Source: a bacterium (GTDB lineage: Bacteria; Patescibacteria; Dojkabacteria; JAKAPS01; JAJZLI01). From it: 64,000 nucleotides of DNA. This document shows positions 15,468-24,358 of this stretch, piece by piece. The notes under the pieces are model-generated. The model did no database searches. It was not told the DNA's origin and worked only from the letters and a program-made list of their open reading frames with translations. The position numbers were made by a program, and so were the translations under genes. Every line of letters starts with the position of its first letter. The stretch's first letter is position 1. The DNA lies in the NCBI GenBank assembly GCA_021846685.1, contig JAJZWL010000005.1, positions 1-64,000 of the forward strand. Direction: 5' to 3'.

Positions 15468-17246
15468 ATGAAGGTTGTAAGTTTATTCAAAAAAAGTGTT
15501 TTCTATATTAAAAATTTTGGATTAAAAGAATTTTTTAAAAAAGTTAAAGGGTATGTATTCTCTAGATTTTTACGTAAAAGAGATAATATTGCATATACTA
15601 AACTAGTAACATTAGAAAAATTTAATGAGGCAAAAATAAAAAAAGAAATAGAGAATTTAAAATACAAACCATTTCTGTCAGTAATAATACCTACATATAA
15701 TACCCCGATGTCTTTTATAAAAGAAACTGTATCATCTGTAAATAAACAATTCTATAAAAATTTTGAAATCATAATATATGATGATGCTTCTAAAGATGAA
15801 TATTTAAAAAAATATTTAGAAAAAATTAATAAAGGTAATATTAAAGTTTTTTTCTCTAAAAAAAATAAAGGAATTTCAGAAACATCAAATCTTGCAGCTA
15901 AAGAAGCTTCTGGAGACTATTTAGTATTTTTAGATCATGACGATACTCTCTCTCCTAATGCACTCTATGAGGTTGTTAAATATTTAAATAAAAATAGATC
16001 TATAGATTATATTTATTCAGATGAAGATAAACTTTCTCATAAGGGAGAAAGAGAAGACCCATTTTTTAAACCAGATTTTTCATACGATATGCTACTTACT
16101 TATATGTATATTACCCATATAAGGGTTATCAAGAAAAATACTTTTGAAAAATTAGGAGGATTAGATAAAAAATATGATGGTGCACAAGATTGGGATTTTG
16201 CTCTAAGATTATTTGAAAAAAAAGGAACCTTTGGACATATCCCTAAAGTTTTATATCACTGGAGAAAAAATCCTAATTCTACCGCTGATGAAGATAGTGG
16301 CGCAAAATCATATGCATATAAAAAACAACAACTATTAATAGAAGAACATCTAAAAAGAATGAATGTAAAGGCAGCAGTTAAAGAGGGGTATTTCAAAGGA
16401 TCATATAAGGTAGATAGAGAAATTATTGGAAATCCTAAAATAGAAATAATAATACCTTTTAAGGATAAGGTTGAATATTTAAAAGATTGCATAGAAAGTA
16501 TTCAAAAATTAAGTACTTATAAAAATTATGAAATATGTTTAGTTAATAACAATAGTAAGAGTGAAAAAACTTCTCAATATTTAAAAACTCTTAATAATAA
16601 TCCTAGAATAAAAAAACTTGAATATAAAAAAGAGTTTAATTATTCATTGATTAATAATTTTGCAGTTAAAAGAACTGAAAGCGACTATGTACTCTTTTTG
16701 AATAGTGATACTAAAATAATAACTCCTAGATGGATAGAAGAAATGCTATCAATTGCACAAAGAAAAGATATAGGAGCTGTAGGAGGATTACTATTGTATA
16801 AGGATAATACAATTCAGCATGCAGGGATAATATTGGGTCTAGGAGGAGTCGCAGCTCACTCTCATAGAGGGTTCCCTTCAAATTCTAATGGACACGGAGG
16901 TTTAGTAAGTTGTGTGAGAGATGTATCTGCGGTAACAGCAGCTTGTCTTTTGATGCAAAGAGACAAGTTTTTAAAAATTAAAGGTTTTGATGAAAATTTA
17001 AAAATAGCTTATAATGATGTAGATCTTTGTTTGAGACTAAAAAGAATAGGTTTTTCTAATATATATACTCCTTATTCAAAGCTGTATCATTATGAATCAA
17101 AAACAAGAAAGAAAACAGTAGGGGAAAATGAAAAAGATACAAACTTCTTTTTAAAGAGGTGGAAAAAATATATAGAAAAAGGGGATCCTTTTTATAATTT
17201 TAATCTAACATTATCAAAGGAAGATTATTCTTTTAGAAAAATATGA
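15468..17246 (+). CDS. Tandem-domain family 2 glycosyltransferase
   Basis: This 592-residue protein has two GT-A domains. Domain 1 starts at SVIIPTYNTP near residue 70, with YDDASKDEY, the metal motif LDHDDTLS near 163, and GAQDWDFALRLFE. Domain 2 starts at IEIIIPFKDKVEYLKDCIE near 325, with VNNNSKSE, LNSDTKI near 415, and AYNDVDLCLRLK. The basic first ~60 residues may contact membrane. The same two-domain order recurs in the 18748-21501 protein, and such bifunctional enzymes usually add two sugars or alternate linkages. It is a single-gene unit: divergent from the exported protein gene upstream, with a terminator-like hairpin downstream. Confidence 0.88.
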   Translation: MKVVSLFKKSVFYIKNFGLKEFFKKVKGYVFSRFLRKRDNIAYTKLVTLEKFNEAKIKKEIENLKYKPFLSVIIPTYNTPMSFIKETVSSVNKQFYKNFEIIIYDDASKDEYLKKYLEKINKGNIKVFFSKKNKGISETSNLAAKEASGDYLVFLDHDDTLSPNALYEVVKYLNKNRSIDYIYSDEDKLSHKGEREDPFFKPDFSYDMLLTYMYITHIRVIKKNTFEKLGGLDKKYDGAQDWDFALRLFEKKGTFGHIPKVLYHWRKNPNSTADEDSGAKSYAYKKQQLLIEEHLKRMNVKAAVKEGYFKGSYKVDREIIGNPKIEIIIPFKDKVEYLKDCIESIQKLSTYKNYEICLVNNNSKSEKTSQYLKTLNNNPRIKKLEYKKEFNYSLINNFAVKRTESDYVLFLNSDTKIITPRWIEEMLSIAQRKDIGAVGGLLLYKDNTIQHAGIILGLGGVAAHSHRGFPSNSNGHGGLVSCVRDVSAVTAACLLMQRDKFLKIKGFDENLKIAYNDVDLCLRLKRIGFSNIYTPYSKLYHYESKTRKKTVGENEKDTNFFLKRWKKYIEKGDPFYNFNLTLSKEDYSFRKI

Positions 17247-17249
17247 TAA

Positions 17250-17316
17250 ACCTTCTAGTCATAGAATAATAGGTATGTAATTCTAGTTATATAAAATTAC
17301 AGAAGGTCTTTTTTCT
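17250..17316. terminator. Hairpin with T-tract between convergent genes
   Basis: ACCTTCT (17250-17256) pairs with AGAAGGT (17301-17307), followed by CTTTTTT. Inner arms GTAATT and AATTAC extend the fold. It lies between the GT2 gene and the oppositely oriented AbrB-like gene and should end the GT2 message. Confidence 0.55.
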
Positions 17317-17335
17317 TAAATCAATGGTGGGAATA

Positions 17336-17626
17336 TTAGGATTTGTGTAATTTTATTAAAGTTTCTTCTGCATGTTCTTCTTTTGCTACTCTTATTTGTT
17401 TATCAAAATCCTGAGGCTCATTTATTTTTATATAGCCAAAGGCATCCTTTAATGATAAAGGTGTAGCCTTCACTTTTACAGTATTATTTTCTATAGCAAA
17501 AACAATTTTAGTTTGTGGAGTTATCCCTAACATTTTTCTAATTTGTATAGGAAGAGTTACTTGACCTCTTTGCTGTACGGTCGAAATAAATTCTCTTTTA
17601 TATTGTAATTTTGATAACTTTTTCAT
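17336..17626 (-). CDS. AbrB/SpoVT-family antitoxin-like DNA-binding protein
   Basis: This 96-residue protein has the swapped-hairpin AbrB domain at residues 13-55 (STVQQRGQVTLPIQIRKMLGI, then TKIVFAIENNTVKVKA). A charged helical tail follows, of the kind antitoxins use to cover a toxin. Its promoter region contains a 9-bp inverted repeat (17641-17668) expected to be its own operator. A PIN-domain gene begins 245 bp away on the opposite strand. The two make a plausible VapBC-type pair, though real vapBC genes are normally co-directional and overlapping, so the pairing is not certain. Confidence 0.82.
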   Translation of the reverse strand: MKKLSKLQYKREFISTVQQRGQVTLPIQIRKMLGITPQTKIVFAIENNTVKVKATPLSLKDAFGYIKINEPQDFDKQIRVAKEEHAEETLIKLHKS

Positions 17627-17640
17627 TTTATTATTGTATC

Positions 17641-17668
17641 ACATTGTATTATATTATGTATACAATGT
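17641..17668 (-). promoter_or_regulatory. Inverted repeat operator of the AbrB-like gene
   Basis: ACATTGTAT (17641-17649) and ATACAATGT (17660-17668) are perfect 9-bp arms with a 10-nt A/T spacer, 15 bp upstream of the AbrB start. The spacing of about 19 bp between arm centres suits a dimeric or tetrameric AbrB-type repressor. A TATAAT-like box lies in the spacer on the minus strand. Confidence 0.6.
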
Positions 17669-17870
17669 AGTGTATAATTTTACATACTTTTTGTCAATAG
17701 TAATATATAACTTTATATGTTGTTAGCAATATTATTATATATTTTTTGGATCTAAAAGTAGTGAATTAATGCTTTATATTAAAAGAGTATGTATATTGCG
17801 TAAAATCATACTGTAGAGTATAATATTTATATGCGATAGTAGCGCATTTTTATATTAGTGTATTGTTATT

Positions 17871-18296
17871 ATGGCAAATAAAGAAATCAAATTTGTTGAT
17901 ACAAATATGTTTTTAAGATATTTTACGAATGATGATGAAAAGAAAGCTCAAAAGGTCAGATTATTATTTGAAAGAGTATCTGCAAATGAAGAAATTCTTT
18001 TTACATCAGAGTCAGTTATAGCAGAGATAGTTTATATACTATCTTCAAAAAATTTACCTTATAAAGTACCTAGAGAAAAGATTCGAGAATTAATATTGTC
18101 AATAATTAGGTTAAGAAGTATGAGGTTAGAAAATAAGGATATAATAATAATGGCTTTAGATATATATTCAGCTAGTTCTATAGATTTTGAAGATACAGTA
18201 TCTATTGCCTTTATGGAGACAAGGAATATTGAGAAGATATATTCATATGATACTGATTTTGAAAAATTTAAGAAAATTGAAAGGATTGAACCTTAA
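17871..18296 (+). CDS. PIN-domain ribonuclease, probable VapC-type toxin
   Basis: This 141-residue PIN protein shows the acidic metal cluster: Asp10 (FVDTN), Glu52 (SVIAEIV), Asp105/Asp108 (SSIDFEDTVSIA) and Asp127/Asp129 (SYDTDFEKF). Such enzymes cleave RNA, often tRNA or rRNA, and are neutralised by a partner antitoxin. No antitoxin is encoded directly upstream on the same strand; the nearest candidate is the divergent AbrB-like gene. Downstream, 14 bp after its stop, a 58-residue basic protein starts behind a strong Shine-Dalgarno. Its own promoter is probably TATAAT near 17819, leaving a ~45-nt leader with a small GCGATAGTAGCGC hairpin. Confidence 0.85.
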   Translation: MANKEIKFVDTNMFLRYFTNDDEKKAQKVRLLFERVSANEEILFTSESVIAEIVYILSSKNLPYKVPREKIRELILSIIRLRSMRLENKDIIIMALDIYSASSIDFEDTVSIAFMETRNIEKIYSYDTDFEKFKKIERIEP

Positions 18297-18310
18297 GGAG
18301 GTGATATTAG

Positions 18311-18487
18311 ATGAAAAAAAGAAAGAATTTAGTTAAGCCAAAACCTCATACATTAACTATTGCTGAAAAGTTGCTTCATGGTAAAAAGTCTACTAAGAAT
18401 TCTAAAACTCTTGCAGGGTTTACTGTTAGAGATGCAAAAGGAGTGAAGGAAAAAACTTCAAAAGGAAAGACAAAAAAGAAAAAGTAA
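18311..18487 (+). CDS. 58-residue lysine-rich basic protein
   Basis: This short gene reads MKKRKNLVKPKPHTLTIAEK and continues to a tail of almost only Lys, Thr, Ser and Gly. It is preceded by a near-perfect Shine-Dalgarno (AAGGAGGTGA, 18296-18305) 5 nt before the ATG, which marks it as real and well translated. It follows the PIN gene by 14 bp and is probably co-transcribed. The composition suggests binding to RNA, DNA or ribosomes. I know no family; an antitoxin role for the PIN protein is conceivable but unsupported. Confidence 0.65.
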   Translation: MKKRKNLVKPKPHTLTIAEKLLHGKKSTKNSKTLAGFTVRDAKGVKEKTSKGKTKKKK

Positions 18488-18582
18488 TCTTTTTATAATA
18501 GAGTAGTGTGATATTTAAAAATCTAAATTTATGATAATTTTGTGATTTAGTTATCGTTTATATTTTTTATGGGATACACAAA

Positions 18583-18722
18583 TGATATAATACTTATATT
18601 ATGGATAAACTAATACTAATCTATTATTGAAGAATTAGACAAAGGTATCAAGTGAAGATAAAAATAAATCTTTTTAATTTTTATTTGTAAATAGTACGAG
18701 TTATTGATAAAATTCACTTGAT
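18583..18722 (+). promoter_or_regulatory. Promoter and structured leader before the MTase-GT2 gene
   Basis: An extended -10 (TGATATAAT, 18583-18591) is followed 9 nt later by ATG 18601 opening a nine-codon frame (MDKLILIYY, stop 18628-18630). Then ATCAAGTGAA (18647-18656) faces its perfect complement TTCACTTGAT (18713-18722) across a 56-nt loop with its own AAATAAA/TTTATTT pairing. The large gene starts 26 nt after. This could be a regulatory 5' leader or the debris of a former gene. Confidence 0.4.
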
Positions 18723-18747
18723 TCTATATTTTAATTAAAAACTATTT

Positions 18748-21501
18748 ATGAAAAAAGATCAATTTAAAACTTTTGAAGACTATAATTCTGAATATGGAGA
18801 AGAATATTATTCTGTAGGTTGTGATAAAAACCATATATTACCATATGATATTTCAGATCCTCACTGGTTTTCTTATTTTGATACACTGTCTAGTGAAATA
18901 ATCAATCAGTGTCATCCTAACAAAGTTATAGATGTAGGTTGCGCAAAGGGATTTTTAGTTTCGATGTTAAGAGATAAAGGAGTAGAGGCTTTTGGCGTAG
19001 AAGTATCAGAGTATGCACTTTCTCAAGTTAGGCCTGATATTAAGACATTTTGTAGTTTAGCTTCAGTTCTTGATACAGAAGATGTTCGAAAATTAGGAAG
19101 ATATGATCTAGTAACTTGTATTGAAGTATTGGAGCATTTACCAGAAGAGTTTGCATCAGAGGCTATTTCTAATTTGGTAAAATTATCTGATAATATACTT
19201 TTCTCTTCAACTCCAGATGACCATGCAGAAAAGAGCCATGTAAATGTTAAGCCACCTGAATATTGGGTTTCTATTTTTAATAAATTTGGATATTATATAG
19301 ATCCTTATATAAATATAACTTCAATACCCCATTCTTTATTTTTTTCTAAATTAGATATTGTAATAAATAAATTTTTAAATAAAGAAGATTCAATAGAAAA
19401 GTTAAAAATTCTATATGGCAATGATCTTAATATCAATCAATTAAAAAAAGATAAAAATCTTGATATATATAGAACTTTATATGAACTCTTTTTTGTAAAT
19501 AAAAAAGAAAATGAAGTCTCTGAATATAAAAAAGCCTTAAAAGATAAAGATATTCATATAAACAATATTTCACTATCGTTAGAAAAAACAGAGAAGAGTT
19601 TAGAAAAAACAGAGAAGAGTTTAGAAAAAATAGAGAAGAGTTTAGAAAATCAAATAAGATATTTGGAAAAACAGAATAATGATTTAAGAGAAATTATATT
19701 AAGTAAAGACATCACAATAGATTCATTAAATAAGAATCTGTTGAATATATACAGATCCTTAATATGGAGGTTATATTTAAAATATCATAAATATAAAAGT
19801 TTTATTGGATATGGAATTAAAAATATTGATATACCATTGATTAGTCAAGAAAAATGGGCTCAAAAGGATATTTTGACTGATGGTAAAAAAGAAGAATTAT
19901 TAGAGAATTTAAAAAAATTAAGATATAAACCTTTAATAAGTATTGTGATGCCTGTTTATAATATAGATATTAAACTTTTAGATAAAGCTATAAAGTCAGT
20001 ATTTGGACAGATATATTCAAATTGGGAACTTTGTATAGTAGATGATGCTTCTTCCTCTTGGAAATTAAAATTGCACTTATTCTTTTTAAAATTTCAAGAT
20101 AAAAGATTGAAAATTAATTTCTCTTTAATAAATAAAGGAATAGCTATGACAAGTAATAAATGTATCAAAATGTCTAATGGAGAATTTATTACATTTTTAG
20201 ATGACGATGATGAATTAACCCAAAATGCTTTAGCTGAAAATATTATTTTATTAAATAAAGAAAAAAATGTAGATTTAATTTATTCAGATGAGGATAAGAT
20301 AGATCTAGAAGGTAAAAGATCAGAACCTTTTTTTAAACCTGATTGGAGTAAATATAGGTTTCTTTCAAACATGTATACATCTCATTTAAGTATGTATAGA
20401 AAATCCATAATTAATGAAATTCATGGGTTTAGGTCTGGATTTGAAGGTGCTCAGGATTATGATTTAATGCTTAGATTTATAGAAAAAACAGAGAATATAT
20501 ATCACATTTCTAAAATCTTATATCACTGGAGAAAAATTGAAGGCTCTACATCTCAAAAATATGATGCAAAACCTATAGCTTCGAACTCTTCTATTAAAGC
20601 ATTAAAAGAATATCTAAATAGAAATAATATAAAAGGAGAAGTTTTAAAAGGTAAATATCCAGGATTATTTAAAATAAATTATAAAATATTGAATAATCCA
20701 AAAATATCTATAATAATTCCAACAAAAGATAAAGTTAAATATTTAAAAAAATGTGTTGAAAGTATATTAAAAAAAACTATATATAAAAATTATGAAATAG
20801 TCATTATAGATAATAATAGTACAGAGAATGCTACTTTTAAATATTATAATGAGCTTACAAAATATGAAAATGTAAAAATACTTTATTATAAAAAGAAGTT
20901 CAATTTTTCTGAAATAAATAATTTTGCTGTATCAAAAATAAAAACAGATTATATTTTATTTTTAAACAATGATACTGAAATTATTAATAAGGACTGGCTT
21001 TCAGAAATGGTTCAGTATATACAAAAAGAAGATGTAGGAATAGTTGGTGCAAAATTATTATATCCAAATGGAACAATACAACATGCAGGTTTACAGATAG
21101 GTTTTTGTGGAATAGCTGGGCATACATACAAATTTATGAAAGATGAAGTTATATATTTTTTTAATCCTCAGGAAATTAGAGAAGTATCTGGAGTTACTGG
21201 TGCGTGTTTACTTATTAAAAAAGATTTATTTGATAAAGTTGGTGGATTTGATGATAAAAATTTAAAAATTGCATTCAATGATGTTGATTTATGTTTAAAA
21301 GTGAGAAAATTGGGATATACTATTATATATACCCCATATGCACAATTATATCATTATGAATCTTTATCAAGAGGTAAAAATCTAGACAGAAATGAGGTAA
21401 ATTTTATGTTAAAAAAATGGAAACAAACATTAAAAACAGATCCTTATTATAATTCCAATCTCCCAATGCATTCAGAAAATCCACTAGATTTATTTATTTA
21501 A
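18748..21501 (+). CDS. Methyltransferase-coiled coil-double GT2 fusion protein
   Basis: This 917-residue protein has four parts. Residues ~1-230 are a class I SAM methyltransferase: motif I VIDVGCAKGF at 60-69 and LVTCIEVLEHLPEE near 124-137. Residues ~250-340 are a coiled coil containing three perfect-phase seven-residue repeats (SLEKTEK), encoded by 21-bp tandem repeats. Residues ~385-620 are one GT-A domain (SIVMPVYNIDIKLL, DDDDEL metal site, GAQDYDLMLRF). Residues ~650-890 are a second (SIIIPTKDKVKYLKKC, LNNDTEI, AFNDVDLCLK). Such a chain probably extends a surface glycan and methylates a residue, perhaps to control chain length. No membrane segment is visible. Confidence 0.87.
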   Translation: MKKDQFKTFEDYNSEYGEEYYSVGCDKNHILPYDISDPHWFSYFDTLSSEIINQCHPNKVIDVGCAKGFLVSMLRDKGVEAFGVEVSEYALSQVRPDIKTFCSLASVLDTEDVRKLGRYDLVTCIEVLEHLPEEFASEAISNLVKLSDNILFSSTPDDHAEKSHVNVKPPEYWVSIFNKFGYYIDPYINITSIPHSLFFSKLDIVINKFLNKEDSIEKLKILYGNDLNINQLKKDKNLDIYRTLYELFFVNKKENEVSEYKKALKDKDIHINNISLSLEKTEKSLEKTEKSLEKIEKSLENQIRYLEKQNNDLREIILSKDITIDSLNKNLLNIYRSLIWRLYLKYHKYKSFIGYGIKNIDIPLISQEKWAQKDILTDGKKEELLENLKKLRYKPLISIVMPVYNIDIKLLDKAIKSVFGQIYSNWELCIVDDASSSWKLKLHLFFLKFQDKRLKINFSLINKGIAMTSNKCIKMSNGEFITFLDDDDELTQNALAENIILLNKEKNVDLIYSDEDKIDLEGKRSEPFFKPDWSKYRFLSNMYTSHLSMYRKSIINEIHGFRSGFEGAQDYDLMLRFIEKTENIYHISKILYHWRKIEGSTSQKYDAKPIASNSSIKALKEYLNRNNIKGEVLKGKYPGLFKINYKILNNPKISIIIPTKDKVKYLKKCVESILKKTIYKNYEIVIIDNNSTENATFKYYNELTKYENVKILYYKKKFNFSEINNFAVSKIKTDYILFLNNDTEIINKDWLSEMVQYIQKEDVGIVGAKLLYPNGTIQHAGLQIGFCGIAGHTYKFMKDEVIYFFNPQEIREVSGVTGACLLIKKDLFDKVGGFDDKNLKIAFNDVDLCLKVRKLGYTIIYTPYAQLYHYESLSRGKNLDRNEVNFMLKKWKQTLKTDPYYNSNLPMHSENPLDLFI
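19579..19641 (+). repeat. Three 21-bp tandem repeats encoding a coiled coil
   Basis: Copies at 19579-19599, 19600-19620 and 19621-19641 differ at one base (ACAGAG versus ATAGAG). A partial fourth copy starts at 19642. Each encodes one heptad (LEKTEKS phase), so copy-number change would lengthen the coil in whole heptads without a frameshift. Confidence 0.9.
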
Positions 21502-21515
21502 TTTTAGAAATAATT

Positions 21516-22343
21516 TTATTGTGGAGTAACAATTGTGACATTCGGCATGCTTAAATTTTGAACACTATGGACATAATAATTTATGGAAAATAATAATATT
21601 CCAATTATTAAATTAGTAACAAGGATGTTCTTAATTGATTTTGTATATAAAAATAAAAACTCAAATAATGTAAGTAATACAAATAATATAAAAGGATAAG
21701 ATAAAACTATTAAATATATATATTTACCTTTTAAAAAATATGGATTTTTTTGATAAAGTTTATTGTATATTACTTGTAGAGATTTAGTAAAAGAATAATT
21801 ATAATTATATGTCTGTACTAAATCCAAAACATTTTTTTGTAATTTGCCATTAATATATAACTTATTATTTTTAGTATTTGTTTTTGTAAATGACCATAAT
21901 GCAATTGAATTTTTTATGGTTCCATTTTTTGAATATACCTGAAGCTGGAATTTTTGATTTTTAGAATTTAATTGGTTTTGAAATTGTATCTTATATAAGG
22001 AGTTGTTGACAAAATTTACAGCATTTTGACATTGAAAGTATAAATTAGTATTAGTATTTATATTTTTAAACAATATGCATAATGTTGAATTATCAACTTT
22101 TCCATAATTGCCTATTCTCATTTCTAAAGAATAAAGATTATTGTGTTTAGATATAAACTTATCTTTTATTATTGTTTTTTTAGTAATAGGGATTGTCGGA
22201 GTCCGTGAACTTGTTATTGAGCTTGCGCGAATATTATTTGTATTAATCTTCTTAATAATATTACCTAGAGAATTTTGGTATATTATTATTCCCCAAATCA
22301 AAGATATTAATATTATGATTGTTATTTTTATTTTATTATTCAT
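21516..22343 (-). CDS. Membrane protein of unknown function linked to a GT-C gene
   Basis: This 275-residue protein has one N-terminal helix (ITIIILISLIWGIIIYQNSLG) and two C-terminal helices (about residues 205-225 and 235-255). Between them is an exported ~170-residue polar, beta-rich domain resembling a carbohydrate-binding sandwich. Its start overlaps the stop of the upstream GT-C-like gene by 4 bp, so the products likely work together. No family is recognised. Confidence 0.65.
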   Translation of the reverse strand: MNNKIKITIIILISLIWGIIIYQNSLGNIIKKINTNNIRASSITSSRTPTIPITKKTIIKDKFISKHNNLYSLEMRIGNYGKVDNSTLCILFKNINTNTNLYFQCQNAVNFVNNSLYKIQFQNQLNSKNQKFQLQVYSKNGTIKNSIALWSFTKTNTKNNKLYINGKLQKNVLDLVQTYNYNYSFTKSLQVIYNKLYQKNPYFLKGKYIYLIVLSYPFILFVLLTLFEFLFLYTKSIKNILVTNLIIGILLFSINYYVHSVQNLSMPNVTIVTPQ

Positions 22344-23575
22344 ATTCTGAAATTGGTAAGGAAAGTTAATGAAAAGAGATTAAAGAAAATCATACATATT
22401 ATTAAAAACATATATAATTGGTCATAATATTTTTTTGGAATAAATGTTCTTATTCCAACTATAGAACCAAGTGTAATTATTGATATTACTGGGAAAAAAT
22501 ACCTTCCATTTACAAAATTTACTCCATAATGAGATACTACCCCAAAATCTAATAAATATACAAATAGAAAAGTTAAAATTACTTGTATTATTATATAAAT
22601 CTCGTAATCTTTAATTGTTTTTGTTTTAATCTTATTGAATATTGTTATTATAAGTCCAAATAAAATTATATCAACAAATATTTTTAAAGCAGAATACAAA
22701 GCTGTAGGGTGAATAAACTGATACATGTATCCAAATGTGGCAAAGAAAGATGTAAATACAACTCCATGCGAAGAGAAATATTTCCCAGCAGTAAAATATG
22801 CATAATAGTCTAATATTGAATAATTATTACTAGGAATAAGTTGTTCTAATCTTGGAATAACAGTACTCTTTAATCCAGAGTGTAGTGCAAATACAGTTAG
22901 TATTAATATAACAAAAATTCCTAATAAGTATTTTAGATATTTTTTTAATAATCCATTTTTATGTAATAGATAAATTATTAGACCTATATATATAGGAATA
23001 TTAACATACATATTCTGCTTGCTTAATAATCCAAGAATAAGGAATAGAGTTAATAATATAAAATCTCTGAAATTAAATTTTTCTTTTAGAAGTTTTAATG
23101 AGTAATATATAAAAGCTGTATACATAGCAAAAATTAAAGGATCCATATCTATAGCCATCCCCATATATGTAAACATTGGAAATAAGGCAGTTAACACAGT
23201 TCCTGTTATGGATACTTTCTCTTCATTATCAAATAGTAGTTTGAAAATTTTATATGTAAAGATGAGTGTTATAAAAGAGAATAGTACTGAAATTATCTCT
23301 AATAATCTGAATTGTGAATAGATTCTTGTATGTATAACGAATTTATCTATATTCCCATCAATAAAATAAAATAAAGGAGCAGGTTCTCCTATTACTGGGG
23401 CATGTATCCCTTTGGCATAATTTTGAATATTTCTAAATCTCACTTGAGAATCTGGCGTTGAATATGGGGGATTCACAGGACTTATTATAATCCAAGAAAG
23501 TTCTATTATAAAAAATGATAATAAAACTATTATCAAATATTTGTATTTAATTATAAATGGTAAAATCTTCTTCAT
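22340..23575 (-). CDS. Polytopic GT-C-type glycosyltransferase-like membrane protein
   Basis: This 411-residue protein has about ten hydrophobic helices and a first exported loop containing PVNPPYSTPDSQVRFRNI with acidic residues. Later come AIDMDPLIFAMYTAFIYYSLKLL and GLLSKQNMYVNIPIYIGLI. This layout (first loop with acidic motif, an SK-type motif, helix-rich body) is that of GT-C enzymes of the PMT/DUF2142 kind, which move sugars from polyprenol phosphate on the outer face. The exact family is uncertain. It overlaps the next gene by 4 bp and has its own repeat-type promoter at 23594-23622. Confidence 0.7.
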   Translation of the reverse strand: MKKILPFIIKYKYLIIVLLSFFIIELSWIIISPVNPPYSTPDSQVRFRNIQNYAKGIHAPVIGEPAPLFYFIDGNIDKFVIHTRIYSQFRLLEIISVLFSFITLIFTYKIFKLLFDNEEKVSITGTVLTALFPMFTYMGMAIDMDPLIFAMYTAFIYYSLKLLKEKFNFRDFILLTLFLILGLLSKQNMYVNIPIYIGLIIYLLHKNGLLKKYLKYLLGIFVILILTVFALHSGLKSTVIPRLEQLIPSNNYSILDYYAYFTAGKYFSSHGVVFTSFFATFGYMYQFIHPTALYSALKIFVDIILFGLIITIFNKIKTKTIKDYEIYIIIQVILTFLFVYLLDFGVVSHYGVNFVNGRYFFPVISIITLGSIVGIRTFIPKKYYDQLYMFLIICMIFFNLFSLTFLTNFRI

Positions 23576-23593
23576 GTTAAATATTTTTTTATG

Positions 23594-23622
23594 ATTATAT
23601 CTTTTTTTAGAGGTTATTGCAC
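23594..23622 (-). repeat. Promoter-like repeat, copy C
   Basis: Minus-strand GTGCAA (23617-23622), a 17-nt spacer rich in A (TAACCTCTAAAAAAAGA), then TATAAT (23594-23599), 18 nt before the GT-C-like start. It overlaps the last codon of the upstream gene. Related copies lie at 24330-24358, 25187-25216 and 26472-26499. Confidence 0.6.
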
Positions 23623-24263
23623 TATAAGAGTTCTTTGGAATATCCTTCTATGCCTATTAATCTAAATTTACCCGTAATTCTAATCTGAAAAAATTGTATC
23701 ACTAGTATTAGTAATAAAGTAATAGAGTAATATTCATGATAAAAAAATATTAAGAATAATATACTAAACAATACTCCAATTGATATTATTTTTGCACTTT
23801 CGTTTTCAAAATTAGATATGGACAGATTGATACCATTTTTTATTGCGCTCCTTTGATGATAAATTGAATGTTTTTGGTCATCATATACATCTGAAGCAAT
23901 TGTCCACATAATGATTTTCTCCAAAGTTGTAAAATTTGAACATACATATTTTATATAAGTTTCACATTTATTATTTTTTATATTTTTATGAAAATTTATT
24001 AAAGTTTCTATAAAAATGAAAATTTGTTTAAATGTTATTCCTATAAATATTAGTATAAAAATTCCTATTACTATGTTTATGTAATTAGAAATTTTAATAT
24101 TGTGGAATAATGTCTTTATTAAATTTGATACACTATTGTTGTCTTTTTGTAAAGTAATAAATAAATAATTTATGTATAATATTATTACTACAGAATAAAT
24201 ATATATAAATATTTTTGAAAATAATCTAGCATCTATCTTCTCTATGATATTAGGGATATGCAT
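23622..24263 (-). CDS. Multi-helix membrane protein of unknown function
   Basis: This 213-residue protein has about four hydrophobic helices: FIYIYSVVIILYINYLF near 20, a second near 60-80, and a closing pair near 155-190. A charged loop between (YDDQKHSIYHQRSAIKNG) faces one side of the membrane. The start ATG at 24263 follows an extended -10 (TGATATAAT near 24290) with a short leader. Its end carries the promoter of the next gene. No family is recognised. Confidence 0.6.
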   Translation of the reverse strand: MHIPNIIEKIDARLFSKIFIYIYSVVIILYINYLFITLQKDNNSVSNLIKTLFHNIKISNYINIVIGIFILIFIGITFKQIFIFIETLINFHKNIKNNKCETYIKYVCSNFTTLEKIIMWTIASDVYDDQKHSIYHQRSAIKNGINLSISNFENESAKIISIGVLFSILFLIFFYHEYYSITLLLILVIQFFQIRITGKFRLIGIEGYSKELL

Positions 24264-24329
24264 ATATATTCAATTAAATTACATGGATTATATCATAAAA
24301 TATAAAATAAGACTGTTAGAAAAAAATCA

Positions 24330-24358
24330 TTTATATTTCTTTTGAAGGATTGTTGTGC
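24330..24358 (-). repeat. Promoter-like repeat, copy D
   Basis: Minus-strand GCACAA (24353-24358), a 17-nt spacer CAATCCTTCAAAAGAAA, then TATAAA (24330-24335). It is the most diverged of the four related copies and begins right at the stop of the broken gene upstream. Confidence 0.45.

Noticed and set aside
19579..19641. CRISPR-like array
   Set aside because: The 21-bp repeats are contiguous without spacers and in frame, encoding a coiled coil.
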